Assembly: GCA_965277875.1 (NCBI GenBank)
Contig: CBDIDV010000002.1
Coordinates: 3,038,001 to 3,102,000, forward strand
Reading direction: 5' to 3'
Origin: CAWFQB01 sp965277875
Lineage (GTDB): Bacteria > Armatimonadota > Chthonomonadetes > Chthonomonadales > Chthonomonadaceae
Length of the DNA: 64,000 nucleotides
Shown in pieces: positions 49,209-57,921 of this stretch (its first letter is position 1; every line of letters begins with the position of its first letter). The position numbers and the translations under genes are program-made. Below the pieces are notes generated by a model. That model had not been told where the DNA came from. It saw only the letters and a program-made list of their open reading frames with translations, and searched no databases.

Positions 49209-51104
49209 TTAGGCTTTGAGCATGTGCTGAAAAAGCCTGATTGCTTCCTCCAATGCTAATGCGCCCATCTCGCCGGTTTTTTCGTTGGGTTCGATGTCAA
49301 ACAACTTTTTGTCTATTTCATCTGCTTTTTGGTATTGCTCTTCGGCGTCTTTATCCTTTGCCAGGCCGACCAACCTGTCGGCCTTTGCTGATAATTTGCC
49401 TCCTCCACCTCGCACACGGACGCTGACCGTGCCGTTTTCGATGTCCTTGTCGCCCACGACGAGCATCACGGGAACCTTCTGCATCTCGTTTTCGCGGATG
49501 CGCTTGCCCATCTTCTCGTTGCGCGCGTCCACCTCGGCCCGAAACCCTGCCGCCTGCAACTGCTTTGCGATACCCTGCGCGTGTTCGGCGTGGCGGTCGG
49601 CGATAGGGATCAGCACGACCTGAACCGGGGCGAGCCAGAACGGGAACGCGCCCGCGTACTGCTCGATGAGCAGGCCCAGAAAGCGCTCCGTGCTGCCCGT
49701 CACGGCCCGGTGCAGCACAACGGGCGTCTGGGGGTTGCCCTCGGCGTCAATGTATTTGCAGCCCAGCCGGGCGGGCTGTATAAAGTCCACCTGGATCGTG
49801 CTGGCCGTCCACTCGCGCCCCAATACGTCTTTCGTTTGAAAGTCGGCTTTGGGGCCATAAAACGCGGCCTCGCCCACGCCCTCGTAATACGCGATGTCGT
49901 TGGCGTCCAGGGCGCGGCGCAGGGCGTCCGTGGCCTGCGTCCACTTGTCGTCGTCCTTGACGAACTTGCTGTCGGGGTTCTCGTCGCGCAGCGAAAGCCG
50001 GACGCGATAATCGTGAAAGCCATATTTGTTCAGGACTTCGCGGATAAGGGCCAGGGCAAGCCCGAACTCGGCCTCGATCTGCTCCGGCGTACAGAAGATG
50101 TGGCAGTCGTCCTGCGTGAGCGACCGGACGCGCGTCAGTCCGTTCAGTTCGCCGCTTTTCTCGTAGCGGTACAGCGTGGCGAACTCGGCGAAGCGCAGGG
50201 GCAGGTCGCGGTACGAGTGCAGGCCGCTGTGGTTGAACAGTGTCATGTGCGACGGGCAGTTCATCGGTTTCAGGCGGTAGTTGATGTTCGCGTCCTCGTC
50301 GCGCATGGGCGGAAACATCACCTCGGCGTAGTTGTCGTAATGGCCGCTTTTCTTATACAGATCTTCGCGCACCAGATGCCCCGTCCAGACGTGCTGATAG
50401 CCGTAGCGCGTCTGCACCTCGCGCACATAACTTTCCATCGTGTGCCGCAGCATTTCGCCTTTGGGCAGGAACAGGGGTATGCCCGCGCCCACTTCCTCGG
50501 ACGCAAACACGAACAGCCCTAATTCCCTGCCGATTTTGCGATGGTCGCGGGCTTTGGCCTCCTCCAGCCGGCGCAGATAGTCGTCGAGTTCGGCCTGCGA
50601 CTGCCACGCCGTGCCGTATACGCGCGTCAGCATCTTGTTCTTTTCCGACCCGCGCCAGTATGCGCCCGCCGTGTGCAGCAGCTTGAAATGCTTCAAGCGC
50701 TTCGTACTCGGAACGTGGGGGCCGCGACACAAGTCTATCCAGTCGCCCTGCCGATAAAAGGAAATCTCCTCTCCTTCCGGTAGGTCGTCTATGAGTTCCA
50801 CCTTGTAGGGCTGGTTTTGGCTGAGTTCAAAGTCGCGGGCCAGTGGGCGCGGCATGATCTCACGCGTGATGGCGAAATCCCGCGCGGCCAGTTCGCGCAT
50901 TTTTTCCTCGACGCGGGGCAGGTCTTCCTCTTTGAGCGGGATGGGCAGGTCAAAGTCGTAGTAGAAGCCGTCCTCGATGGGCGGGCCGATGGCGTACTTG
51001 ACGCCGGGAAACAGTTCCCCGACGGCCTGCGCCATCAGGTGCGCCGTGCTGTGGCGCAGATCATACAGTGAGTCTTGCGGAGGGTCTTGCGGAATGTCGG
51101 ACAT
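49209..51104 (-). CDS. thrS: Threonyl-tRNA synthetase without TGS domain
   Basis: 631 residues. The protein starts directly in the second additional (editing) domain (LYDLRHSTAHLMAQAVGELF), so the usual N-terminal TGS domain of about 60 residues is missing. The zinc ligands are present: Cys in RLKPMNCPSHM, His in TQDDCHIFC and His in VVLHRAVTGSTERFLGL. Class II motifs and the anticodon-binding domain follow; the last ~50 residues are an extension. It charges tRNA-Thr. The ATG at 51104 has AGGAG 7 bases upstream. A strong terminator-like hairpin lies just before it. Confidence 0.95.
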   Translation of the reverse strand: MSDIPQDPPQDSLYDLRHSTAHLMAQAVGELFPGVKYAIGPPIEDGFYYDFDLPIPLKEEDLPRVEEKMRELAARDFAITREIMPRPLARDFELSQNQPYKVELIDDLPEGEEISFYRQGDWIDLCRGPHVPSTKRLKHFKLLHTAGAYWRGSEKNKMLTRVYGTAWQSQAELDDYLRRLEEAKARDHRKIGRELGLFVFASEEVGAGIPLFLPKGEMLRHTMESYVREVQTRYGYQHVWTGHLVREDLYKKSGHYDNYAEVMFPPMRDEDANINYRLKPMNCPSHMTLFNHSGLHSYRDLPLRFAEFATLYRYEKSGELNGLTRVRSLTQDDCHIFCTPEQIEAEFGLALALIREVLNKYGFHDYRVRLSLRDENPDSKFVKDDDKWTQATDALRRALDANDIAYYEGVGEAAFYGPKADFQTKDVLGREWTASTIQVDFIQPARLGCKYIDAEGNPQTPVVLHRAVTGSTERFLGLLIEQYAGAFPFWLAPVQVVLIPIADRHAEHAQGIAKQLQAAGFRAEVDARNEKMGKRIRENEMQKVPVMLVVGDKDIENGTVSVRVRGGGGKLSAKADRLVGLAKDKDAEEQYQKADEIDKKLFDIEPNEKTGEMGALALEEAIRLFQHMLKA

Positions 51105-51135
51105 GAGAAACTCCTGATCTAAAACAACCTGTTTC

Positions 51136-51204
51136 AAAACAAAAACGCCGCTCTCAATGTTTCTCCCCCAAACTTGTGTTGTAGGCGGGAAACTTGAAAG
51201 CGGC
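51136..51204 (-). terminator. Attenuator-like terminator in the thrS leader
   Basis: On the minus strand GCCGCTTTCAAGTTTC (51189-51204) pairs with GAAACATTGAGAGCGGC (51147-51163) and is followed at once by GTTTTTGTTTTG. This is a good intrinsic terminator ending about 32 bases before the thrS start codon. It sits inside the thrS leader, not at the end of a gene, so it is likely to be conditional. Confidence 0.75.
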
Positions 51205-51440
51205 ATCGGATTGTGTATCAATGGGAAGGGAAGGAGGCGGTTCGGGTTTCGCTAGGGCGCGAAACGTCCCACGACACGCAGCGAAAGGCCGCGCGCCCGC
51301 ATAGTGCTAACCGACACTGGCGCCGCCTCCTGAAATTTGTAGATTTTCGCGCTGTGGTGCCACATACTCGCTGCGTCCTCATTCCCTCAAAACTATAAAA
51401 CTGTTTACAGTATAAGCGGACGGGCGCGTTTTGTCAAGGC
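51205..51440 (-). promoter_or_regulatory. thrS leader region, possible riboregulator
   Basis: Upstream of the attenuator, the minus-strand leader contains a perfect stem GTTTCGC-N6-GCGAAAC (51246-51265) and other GC-rich pairings. A T-box, the usual regulator of thrS in several phyla, is possible. I do not see the canonical GGTGGNACCGCG box, only GTGGGACGTTTCGCG in that place, so a T-box is not established. A TATACTGT near 51405-51415 may be part of the promoter. Confidence 0.4.
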
Positions 51441-51446
51441 GCGATG

Positions 51447-53918
51447 TCAACTTTGCGCGGCCTTTTCCGCGCAGGCTGTGTCATGCGCTCGAAGCGCGGC
51501 CACAACTTCCGGGCTTTTGCCGAACTGCTCGGCCATACTCAGGGCCGTCTGCCCGGTCGCATCCTTGATGGTCGTGTCTGCGCCGTGTTCCAGCAGGAAG
51601 CGCACCATTTCGGCCCGGCCTGCCATCGCGGCGGCATATAAGGGGGTGTTACCATGAAAGCCGTGCGGCGAGTTGACGTCCGCGCCCCGTTGCAGAAGTA
51701 AAGCAATGATCTCCCTGTTGTCATGCGCCACAGCCAGGCCCAGAGGAGTGGAACCCCGGCGAAACCTCATCTTTCTGACGATGTCTGACTCGCCGCCTTC
51801 CTGCTTCTGCAAATGCTTTTCCATGTAGTGCGCGTGCCTGATGTCCTCACCAGACAGGTTGACATCCGCGCCCCGATCCAGCAGCAGATGTATCGCCTCC
51901 AGGCGCTTGTGGCTGACGGCCCAGGCAAGCGCGGTTTTGCCTTCCTCGTCTACGGCATTGATGTCGGCGCGGCGTACCAGCAGGGTCGAAAGAGTGTCCG
52001 CGTGTCCGCCCGCCGACGCGCCCATCAGCGGCGTCATGCCGCCCAATGCGCGCGTGTCCACGTCGGCTCCCGCGTTCAGCAGATTGCGTACAAAAGACAG
52101 ATCGCCCAGGAGGGCCGCTTCGACAGGTCCGGCTTTTGCGCCCGCCTCAATGAGCATCGTGACCATGTCGGTTTTGCCATTCAGGGCGGCACATGAGAGG
52201 GGCGTCTGCCCGCTGTGGTCGGACGCGGCAAGGTCCGCGCCCCGCGCAATAAGCAGGCGCGCGACTTCCATATCTCCCCGCATTGCAGCGCAGAGCAGGG
52301 CTGTGTGTCCGATCCGGTCTGTGGCGTTGACATCCGCGCCGCCCTCGATCAGGGCGCGAGCCGTGTCGGTCTGCTTACCGCGCAGGGCCGCGATCAGCAG
52401 GGTCTCGTCGAAGTTGCCCCGCAGATTGATATTGGCATTCCCCTCCAGATGCTGCATCAGGTCGGCGGTCTTGCCTTCCTTTGCCAGGTCGTGCAGGCTG
52501 ATCCCCGCCGCCTGTTTCAGCATGGCGGCAATTTCAGGCTTGTCTCGCGCCATCACGGACAGCATTACAGCCCTGTCTCCTTTTTCCGGCTGCGCGCCAA
52601 AATCGAGCAGCAGGCGCACCATTTCCTTATCATCGCGCACCGTGGCGAGCGTCAGCAGCTGCATCGTACCCGCCGCTTTCTCGTTTGGATCAGCTCCAGA
52701 CTCCAGCAGTCGCCGCGCCGTTTGGTGATTGCCATACATAACCGCGCCGGACAGCGTTGATTTGTCCTGCCTGCTGTTGGTCTTAGCGCTTGCGCCATGC
52801 GCCAGCAGCAGTTCCATGATCTCCGTCTGCCCATTTTGCGCCGCCCAGCCAACCGGCGTAAAGCGGCAGTCGGGCGCTCCATTCGGGTCGGCTCCGGCTT
52901 GAAGCAGGGCGCGTACACATTCGGGGTCGCCGCGCATCACAGCGGTTTGCAGCACGGCCTGGCCGGATCTGCCTGTCGCATTGGCGCTGATGCCGTGCGC
53001 GGTCAGCAAACGAATGGCGTCCGGCTTACCCTGTTTGGCCGCCCAGAATAGGGCCGGCCAGCCCCATTGCGCCCCCCGCTCGGAAGGGTCGGGCGCAGGC
53101 AGTTGCGCCGCGCTCTCGTCCTCCAGAACGGTCGCTTCAAGAAAACCGACACCGGCTCCGGCCCCTTTGAGGAACGCGATCATGGCGTCGTGTCCCTTGA
53201 TGGCAGCGGCCAGCAGCGCGGTCAGGCCGTTGACGCCGACTGTGTTCACGTCCTGCTCGCGCGCAAGCAGCATCTGCGCGATTTCCACGCGCCCGCCTTC
53301 CGCTGCCGTCATCAGGGTCGTGCGGCCCTGCGGCGTTCTTGCGTCCGCGTCCGCGCCCCAGTACAGTAAAAGACGCGCGGCTTCCAGGCGGCGCATCTGC
53401 GCGGCCAGCATCAGCGGCGTCAGGCCGTCGCTGTTCGTAGCGCGAAAATCCGCGCCGTGTTCCGACAGAACCTGCATGGTTTCGACCCGCCCCGCAGACG
53501 CTGCTTTCATCAGGGCCGTGTCGCCCGCCTGATCCAGGGCGTTCACGTCCGCGCCGTATTCGAGCAGCAGGCTTGGAACAGTCGGATCATCGGCAGGCAG
53601 GACATCGTCGTACTCGCGCTTTTGGTTCATCTCGGCGAATGCCTGCTTGAAATCTAGGCGCGGCATGTTTTTGAGTGTTTCCGCCGCATTGCGGGGCTTT
53701 TCCTTTGCCGCCACAGACTCGCGTACCTGCTTCATCCTGTGCCGGATATTGTTTATCAACGGCGAACAGGCATCCATGAGCGGCGTCAGATTGTAGAAGG
53801 CTCTGGCATTCACTGCCGCGCCCTCGGCCAGCAGGCGGCGCACCTGCTCCGCGTCATTTTCGCCTGCCGCTTCGTGCAGCGGCGTACTTTGCAGCGTTCC
53901 TGTGATGTCGTCCAGCAT
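51447..53918 (-). CDS. Large ankyrin-repeat protein
   Basis: 823 residues with about 20 ankyrin repeats across nearly its whole length, seen as GxTPLxxAAxxGxxxxxxxLLxxGAD. Examples are GLTPLMLAAQMRRLEAARLL and GHTALLCAAMRGDMEVARLL. There is no signal peptide or membrane segment. Such proteins bind other proteins. The first repeats are interrupted by a charged segment (residues about 60-110). AAAGGA 7 bases upstream supports the ATG at 53918. The xisI and xisH genes lie just upstream on the same strand. Confidence 0.9.
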   Translation of the reverse strand: MLDDITGTLQSTPLHEAAGENDAEQVRRLLAEGAAVNARAFYNLTPLMDACSPLINNIRHRMKQVRESVAAKEKPRNAAETLKNMPRLDFKQAFAEMNQKREYDDVLPADDPTVPSLLLEYGADVNALDQAGDTALMKAASAGRVETMQVLSEHGADFRATNSDGLTPLMLAAQMRRLEAARLLLYWGADADARTPQGRTTLMTAAEGGRVEIAQMLLAREQDVNTVGVNGLTALLAAAIKGHDAMIAFLKGAGAGVGFLEATVLEDESAAQLPAPDPSERGAQWGWPALFWAAKQGKPDAIRLLTAHGISANATGRSGQAVLQTAVMRGDPECVRALLQAGADPNGAPDCRFTPVGWAAQNGQTEIMELLLAHGASAKTNSRQDKSTLSGAVMYGNHQTARRLLESGADPNEKAAGTMQLLTLATVRDDKEMVRLLLDFGAQPEKGDRAVMLSVMARDKPEIAAMLKQAAGISLHDLAKEGKTADLMQHLEGNANINLRGNFDETLLIAALRGKQTDTARALIEGGADVNATDRIGHTALLCAAMRGDMEVARLLIARGADLAASDHSGQTPLSCAALNGKTDMVTMLIEAGAKAGPVEAALLGDLSFVRNLLNAGADVDTRALGGMTPLMGASAGGHADTLSTLLVRRADINAVDEEGKTALAWAVSHKRLEAIHLLLDRGADVNLSGEDIRHAHYMEKHLQKQEGGESDIVRKMRFRRGSTPLGLAVAHDNREIIALLLQRGADVNSPHGFHGNTPLYAAAMAGRAEMVRFLLEHGADTTIKDATGQTALSMAEQFGKSPEVVAALRAHDTACAEKAAQS

Positions 53919-54033
53919 GGCAGTCCTTTCGCGGGCAGGGCGGTATCCTGTTCGCACTCGGCTTTTACTCTTTACCTGCCGTACAGACAGCAGGTTTCAA
54001 TTTGCGCCTGTTCGGGCTTTTCCACTGCCCGTG

Positions 54034-54375
54034 TCAAACAGCGGCAAAGTCCGTGTAGGGCCGCATGTTCGGGTGCTGAAAGCCTAAAACAATGTCGTCA
54101 GGCAGAACGCCCTCGCGCACCAGTTCGATTGCGAACCCTTCCGCCGTTCCATCCTCCTCAATCCAGATTTTGCTGTTTTTGATGCGGGCGTGGACAAGGA
54201 TGTACTCCGCGCGTTTCTCTCCGTTCCAGCCGACATCCATAAGCATATAATGGTGGTTGATTTCGTCGAAGATGCAGCACGTTTCAATGCCGGGACGTGG
54301 GCAGTGCGTATCCCGTTGCGCTTTCGCTCTAAGCAGATTTTCAATCAACACTTGATACCGCGCTATCTGATCCAC
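54034..54375 (-). CDS. xisI: XisI-like protein
   Basis: 113 residues, full length. MDQIARYQVLIENLLRAKAQ, CIFDEINHHYMLMDVGWNGE, KIWIEEDGTAEGFAIELV and PDDIVLGFQHPNMRPYTDFA follow the XisI family pattern throughout. In Anabaena, XisI and XisH help control excision of the fdxN element, but most homologues have no such element nearby. Biochemical role unknown. It overlaps xisH by 13 bases and is therefore coupled. Confidence 0.9.
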   Translation of the reverse strand: MDQIARYQVLIENLLRAKAQRDTHCPRPGIETCCIFDEINHHYMLMDVGWNGEKRAEYILVHARIKNSKIWIEEDGTAEGFAIELVREGVLPDDIVLGFQHPNMRPYTDFAAV

Positions 54376-54779
54376 TGTACAACCTCCTCCGGTTCCAGAC
54401 GCACAACCAACAACGCAACGCGAAACTTCTTAACAAGGAACTGTACTGCTTTACGCTGAAAGAGGGTGGTGTATGTGGCTTCTCCAACGGCAAGGTAGGC
54501 CACATGTTCGGGCGCGATTTGTTCAAGCAGGCTGCGATAAATCAGATACTGCCCTAGCGCCCCCTCTAAATCACGCATCGGAGAGGGGCTGATAAAACTC
54601 TTGATCTCGACCACGATTTTCTGCCCCTCGCGCTCTGCCGCGAAAGGACGTTCCGCCGCCAGGTCTGCTTCCAGCGTTACATCCTCGAACTGGATCGTAT
54701 AAGGGTCAGCGGTGATTATCCAGCCGTCTTTGATAATCGCGTTCTTCACAGCATCATGGATTTTATCGCGGGCGGCCAT
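54363..54779 (-). CDS. xisH: XisH-like protein
   Basis: 138 residues. MAARDKIHDAVKNAIIKDGW and ITADPYTIQFEDVTLEADLA are the family opening. EGQKIVVEIKSFISPSPMRD holds the E-x-K part of a PD-(D/E)XK nuclease core, with the aspartate in LEADLAAE. LGQYLIYRSLLEQIAPEHV follows. It is the partner of XisI. No recombinase such as XisF is found in this window. Nuclease activity is suggested by the fold but not shown. Confidence 0.9.
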   Translation of the reverse strand: MAARDKIHDAVKNAIIKDGWIITADPYTIQFEDVTLEADLAAERPFAAEREGQKIVVEIKSFISPSPMRDLEGALGQYLIYRSLLEQIAPEHVAYLAVGEATYTTLFQRKAVQFLVKKFRVALLVVRLEPEEVVQWIR

Positions 54780-54974
54780 TGCATTCGGCTTTCATTGTTC
54801 GTAATCTATATGTCAGACGTTTCTGCAGGCGAAAATATATAGCGATTCTGTCTTCGACTATTCTCTAAGGCATTTGGTATCTCCTGCGTCGGCATGAGGC
54901 CAACGCAAGTGCCTGCGCCTGTTGGGGTACAATACAGCCACTACAAACCAAGCGCAGGCGGGGAGAACAGGGCC

Positions 54975-55877
54975 GTGAAAATCAATGTTGCCATCGGGCA
55001 GATCAAGCCGAAGAAGGGCGATTACGCGTACAATCTCAATCGCGTGGGAGACCTGTTCGCGCAGTTGGAGGCGGATACGACCGCGCCGCCCGCCGACGTG
55101 CTGATCCTGCCTGAAACCGTGCTTTCCGGCTACTTTCTGGAAGGCGGCGTGCGCGAGGCGGCAAAGTCACAGGAAGATCTGTTCGCCGATCTGCTGCGCG
55201 TATACCGCGAGCGCGTCACGCGTCATGGCGCAATGCTCGACATCTGCCTGGGTTTTTATGAACTCGGCGAGGGTAAGTATTTCAACAGCGGCCTGTATGC
55301 GACGTTAAGCACAGAAGGGCAGGCAAGCGTTCGGCATGTCCATCGCAAGTTCTTTCTGCCGACCTATGGCGTATTCGACGAAAAGCGGTTCGTGTCGCGG
55401 GGGCGGGCGGTAAGGGCGTTTGCGTCCCGTTTTGGAACCGTGGCCGTGCTGATCTGCGAGGACGTGTGGCACAGCATCACGGCCACGCTCGCCGCGCTAA
55501 AAGGGGCGCAGGTGATTTATGTCATCAGCGCCAGTCCGGGCCGCGATTTTGGCGGCGCGCACGTTGGCAACGTGGCCCGGTGGAACGTCCTGCTTCCCGG
55601 CATCGCCGACGAGCATAACGTGTGGGTCGTATACGCGGGCCTGGTGGGATTCGAGGGCGGCAAGGGGTTTTCGGGCAACTCGCAGGTGATTGATCCGTGG
55701 GGCAACGTCCTGGTAGGCGCGAACGCTATGGACGAGTGCCTGCTGCGCGCCACGATTGACCTGGACGACGTATCGGCTGCCCGCGCCGCCTCGCCCCTGC
55801 TGGCCGATCTGGAAGCCGCGCTGGGCGATATTACAATGGAACTGGAACAAATCGCGCGCAAGCCGCATGAGGAGTAA
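54975..55877 (+). CDS. Nitrilase-type glutaminase paired with NAD synthetase
   Basis: 300 residues. The start is GTG at 54975 after GGGAG. The nitrilase triad is visible: LPETVLSGYF (Glu near residue 46), VHRKFFLPTYGVFDE (Lys near 123) and VLICEDVWHS (Cys near 160). It ends two bases before the NAD synthetase gene. In NadE enzymes of the glutamine type the nitrilase domain and synthetase are fused; here they are two genes, so this protein most likely delivers ammonia from glutamine to the neighbouring synthetase. A stand-alone carbon-nitrogen hydrolase is the alternative. Confidence 0.87.
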   Translation: MKINVAIGQIKPKKGDYAYNLNRVGDLFAQLEADTTAPPADVLILPETVLSGYFLEGGVREAAKSQEDLFADLLRVYRERVTRHGAMLDICLGFYELGEGKYFNSGLYATLSTEGQASVRHVHRKFFLPTYGVFDEKRFVSRGRAVRAFASRFGTVAVLICEDVWHSITATLAALKGAQVIYVISASPGRDFGGAHVGNVARWNVLLPGIADEHNVWVVYAGLVGFEGGKGFSGNSQVIDPWGNVLVGANAMDECLLRATIDLDDVSAARAASPLLADLEAALGDITMELEQIARKPHEE

Positions 55878-55879
55878 CT

Positions 55880-56743
55880 ATGAACACCCTGCCCGTACTC
55901 TCCCCGCCGCCTATTAATATCGAGGCGGACGATAATCTGGATGTCAACGCGCCCGTCTTGACGGACTGGCTCGTGTCGTTTTTGCAGGACGAGATCACGC
56001 GGCGGCGCGGGTTTACCAAAGCCGTAGTCGGGCTGTCCGGGGGCGTAGATTCCGCTCTGGTCGCTTTTCTGCTGGCCCGCGCGCTCGGCCCCAAGAACGT
56101 GTACGCGATTCGTATGCCCTACAAAGCCTCGGCGCGGGAAAGTCTGGATCATGCCGAACTCGTGGCGAACGCGACGGGCATCAACATGGAGACCATCGAG
56201 ATCACGGACGCCGTGGACGGGTATCTTGGCATAGCGTCCGATGCGGACGGGCGCAGGCGCGGCAATGTGATGGCGCGTATGCGGATGATCGTCCTGTTCG
56301 ATCAGAGCCAGAAACTCGGCACGCTGCCGGTCGGCACGGGCAACAAAACGGAACGTCTGTTTGGCTACTTTACGTGGCATGCCGACGACTCGCCGCCCGT
56401 CAATCCGCTGGGCGACCTGTATAAAACGCAGGTATGGGCCTTGTCGCGCTACATCGGCGTACCGGACGTGATCGTCAACAAACCGGCCAGCGCGGACCTG
56501 ATCGTCGGGCAGACGGACGAGATTGACTTCGGCATCTCGTACCCCCGCGCCGACCGCATTTTGTATTATTTGCTGCGCGGCTACACGGTCGAGCGCATGA
56601 CCGAGATGGGCTTTCCTCACGCCGAAGTCGCGCTTGTCAAGCGCAAGGTGGATTCGACGCACTGGAAACGGCATTTGCCCACGACAGCCATGCTGTCCTC
56701 CACATCCATTAACGACTACTATCTGCGCCCCGTAGATTACTGA
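55880..56743 (+). CDS. nadE: NAD+ synthetase, catalytic subunit
   Basis: 287 residues, the size of the stand-alone synthetase. VGLSGGVDSALVAFLLARAL is the ATP-pyrophosphatase loop. LGTLPVGTGNKTERLFGYFT, NPLGDLYKTQVWALSRYIGV and KPASADLIVGQTDEIDFGIS are NadE motifs. It amidates nicotinic acid adenine dinucleotide to NAD. The nitrilase gene ends two bases before this ATG, so the two are one operon. An intrinsic terminator (for the facing gene) lies just downstream. Confidence 0.95.
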   Translation: MNTLPVLSPPPINIEADDNLDVNAPVLTDWLVSFLQDEITRRRGFTKAVVGLSGGVDSALVAFLLARALGPKNVYAIRMPYKASARESLDHAELVANATGINMETIEITDAVDGYLGIASDADGRRRGNVMARMRMIVLFDQSQKLGTLPVGTGNKTERLFGYFTWHADDSPPVNPLGDLYKTQVWALSRYIGVPDVIVNKPASADLIVGQTDEIDFGISYPRADRILYYLLRGYTVERMTEMGFPHAEVALVKRKVDSTHWKRHLPTTAMLSSTSINDYYLRPVDY

Positions 56744-56753
56744 ACCCAACACC

Positions 56754-56797
56754 CTAAAAGCAAAACGCGCCCACCGGCAAGAGTGCAGGCGGGCGCG
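56754..56797 (-). terminator. Intrinsic terminator of the gtrA-type gene
   Basis: On the minus strand CGCGCCC and GGGCGCG (56766-56772, 56791-56797) form a stem followed by TTTTGCTTTTAG. It also lies after nadE on the other strand but has no T-run in that direction. Confidence 0.75.
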
Positions 56798-56838
56798 GGT
56801 AGTTGTGCAAATCACGCGGAGGATTTGCACAAAGGGAA

Positions 56839-57303
56839 TTACAGAGCGGGTTCGGGGGCTTTGAACGTCCACTTTTTGTTGGCGAGGAAGTTCCAGACAG
56901 CCACAAACACGATAGCCGTGATGGTTGCCACGGCGAAGTGCGGCTTGTCGGGGATTCCCTGCCCGATGAATCTGCCTGTAAACGCAAACAGAACGGACTT
57001 GAACAGGAAGATGTTCAGAACGAAGCCTACCATGTTGACAAGCAGAAACTTGACATACATCTCGTGCCGCCGTCCCGACCCCATGCCCTGAAAAGTCCAT
57101 CGGCTGTTCCAAATAAAGCCGTTCGTCACGCCGAACAGAAACGAGATCGCTTTCGCCAGTGTGGCGTTAAAGCCGAACTTGTAGAGCAGCGTGTAAGAGA
57201 TTCCAATATCTATGATGGCGCTGGTAAAGCCGATGGCGCAAAATTTGATGAACTGCTGTACGCCGGGACGCTGTATCAATCCTGCTCGTGTTGCCTGAGC
57301 CAT
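56839..57303 (-). CDS. GtrA-family membrane protein
   Basis: 154 residues with four hydrophobic segments (FIKFCAIGFTSAIIDIGISY, AKAISFLFGVTNGFIWNSRW, FLLVNMVGFVLNIFLFKSVL, VATITAIVFVAVWNFLANKK). The motif NSRWTF and the closing NFLANKKWTF are typical of GtrA. Such proteins help move undecaprenyl-linked sugars across the membrane. No glycosyltransferase is next to it. GAGG 7 bases upstream supports the start at 57303; the frame is open further upstream but those residues are not GtrA-like. Confidence 0.88.
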   Translation of the reverse strand: MAQATRAGLIQRPGVQQFIKFCAIGFTSAIIDIGISYTLLYKFGFNATLAKAISFLFGVTNGFIWNSRWTFQGMGSGRRHEMYVKFLLVNMVGFVLNIFLFKSVLFAFTGRFIGQGIPDKPHFAVATITAIVFVAVWNFLANKKWTFKAPEPAL

Positions 57304-57523
57304 TGTATCCTCGTCAACTCCCCTTAGATTAAGTGAAACGCGGTTTTGAGTACGGGGAGGAATGGTAACGCGCGGCGGATAAAAGCCTTGCGGGAGAAAT
57401 GCGGCGGCGTTTGCGCTGGCGACAATCGTGTTCGACGAACACACGTCTATGTTCCTTAAAACGTTTTACTAAGCATTCTATTAAGAACATTTAATGTGAG
57501 TGTATTACGAACACGCAAACAAA

Positions 57524-57571
57524 GCGCTGCCTGCCGAAAATCAGTATACCCGGTTTTTCGGCGGACAGCGC
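57524..57571. other. Extended hairpin in an intergenic region
   Basis: GCGCTG...GCCGAAAA pairs with TTTTTCGGC...CAGCGC across a 13-base loop. It lies in the 350-base gap between the GtrA-type gene and the small protein at 57655. The rest of the gap (57304-57654) is AT-rich with no gene seen. Confidence 0.55.
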
Positions 57572-57654
57572 CACGCAATCAAGCTGTATTAAAGAAATAC
57601 ATAGCGGATCAGTCGGCAATGATTAGGCCAATCATGATCTGACCCTGCGATGTT

Positions 57655-57921
57655 TCAGCGGTGGGCAGGTGTGGGCGTTTGCGCCGGGGCGGGCGCGGGC
57701 GGCGAGGCGTCCGGCGCTTCGGCGGCCTGGACGCGCAGCAACAGGCGCGAATTGCCGGGCGAGGCGTCGGGCAGATAGGTTTCGCCGCACCGCTCGCAGC
57801 GGATGTAGCCGCCGCCGATGTCCTGGCGCAGTATCTGGCTGCTGTCGCCGCCGCGCAGATGCTCGCAGTTGTGGGTCAGAACCTGCTGCCAGGCCCGGCT
57901 TTCGATGTTCCATTGTCCCAT
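57655..57921 (-). CDS. Small cysteine-containing protein, possible zinc knuckle
   Basis: 88 residues. The first part has NCEHLRGGDSS and then IRCERCGETYLPD, a CX2C knuckle that with the upstream Cys and His could bind zinc. The C-terminus is Pro/Ala-rich (DASPPAPAPAQTPTPAHR). AGGAGG lies 10 bases before the ATG at 57921, a strong Shine-Dalgarno sequence, which favours a real gene. No family recognised. Confidence 0.58.
   Translation of the reverse strand: MGQWNIESRAWQQVLTHNCEHLRGGDSSQILRQDIGGGYIRCERCGETYLPDASPGNSRLLLRVQAAEAPDASPPAPAPAQTPTPAHR

Noticed and set aside
51205..51440. Canonical T-box upstream of thrS
   Set aside because: I could not find the conserved GGTGGNACCGCG box; only the terminator and other stems are supported, so it is listed as a possible riboregulator.
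55517..57112. 531-residue minus-strand frame opposite the nitrilase, nadE and gtrA region
   Set aside because: Antisense to genes with full catalytic motifs; no recognisable domain and atypical residue composition.
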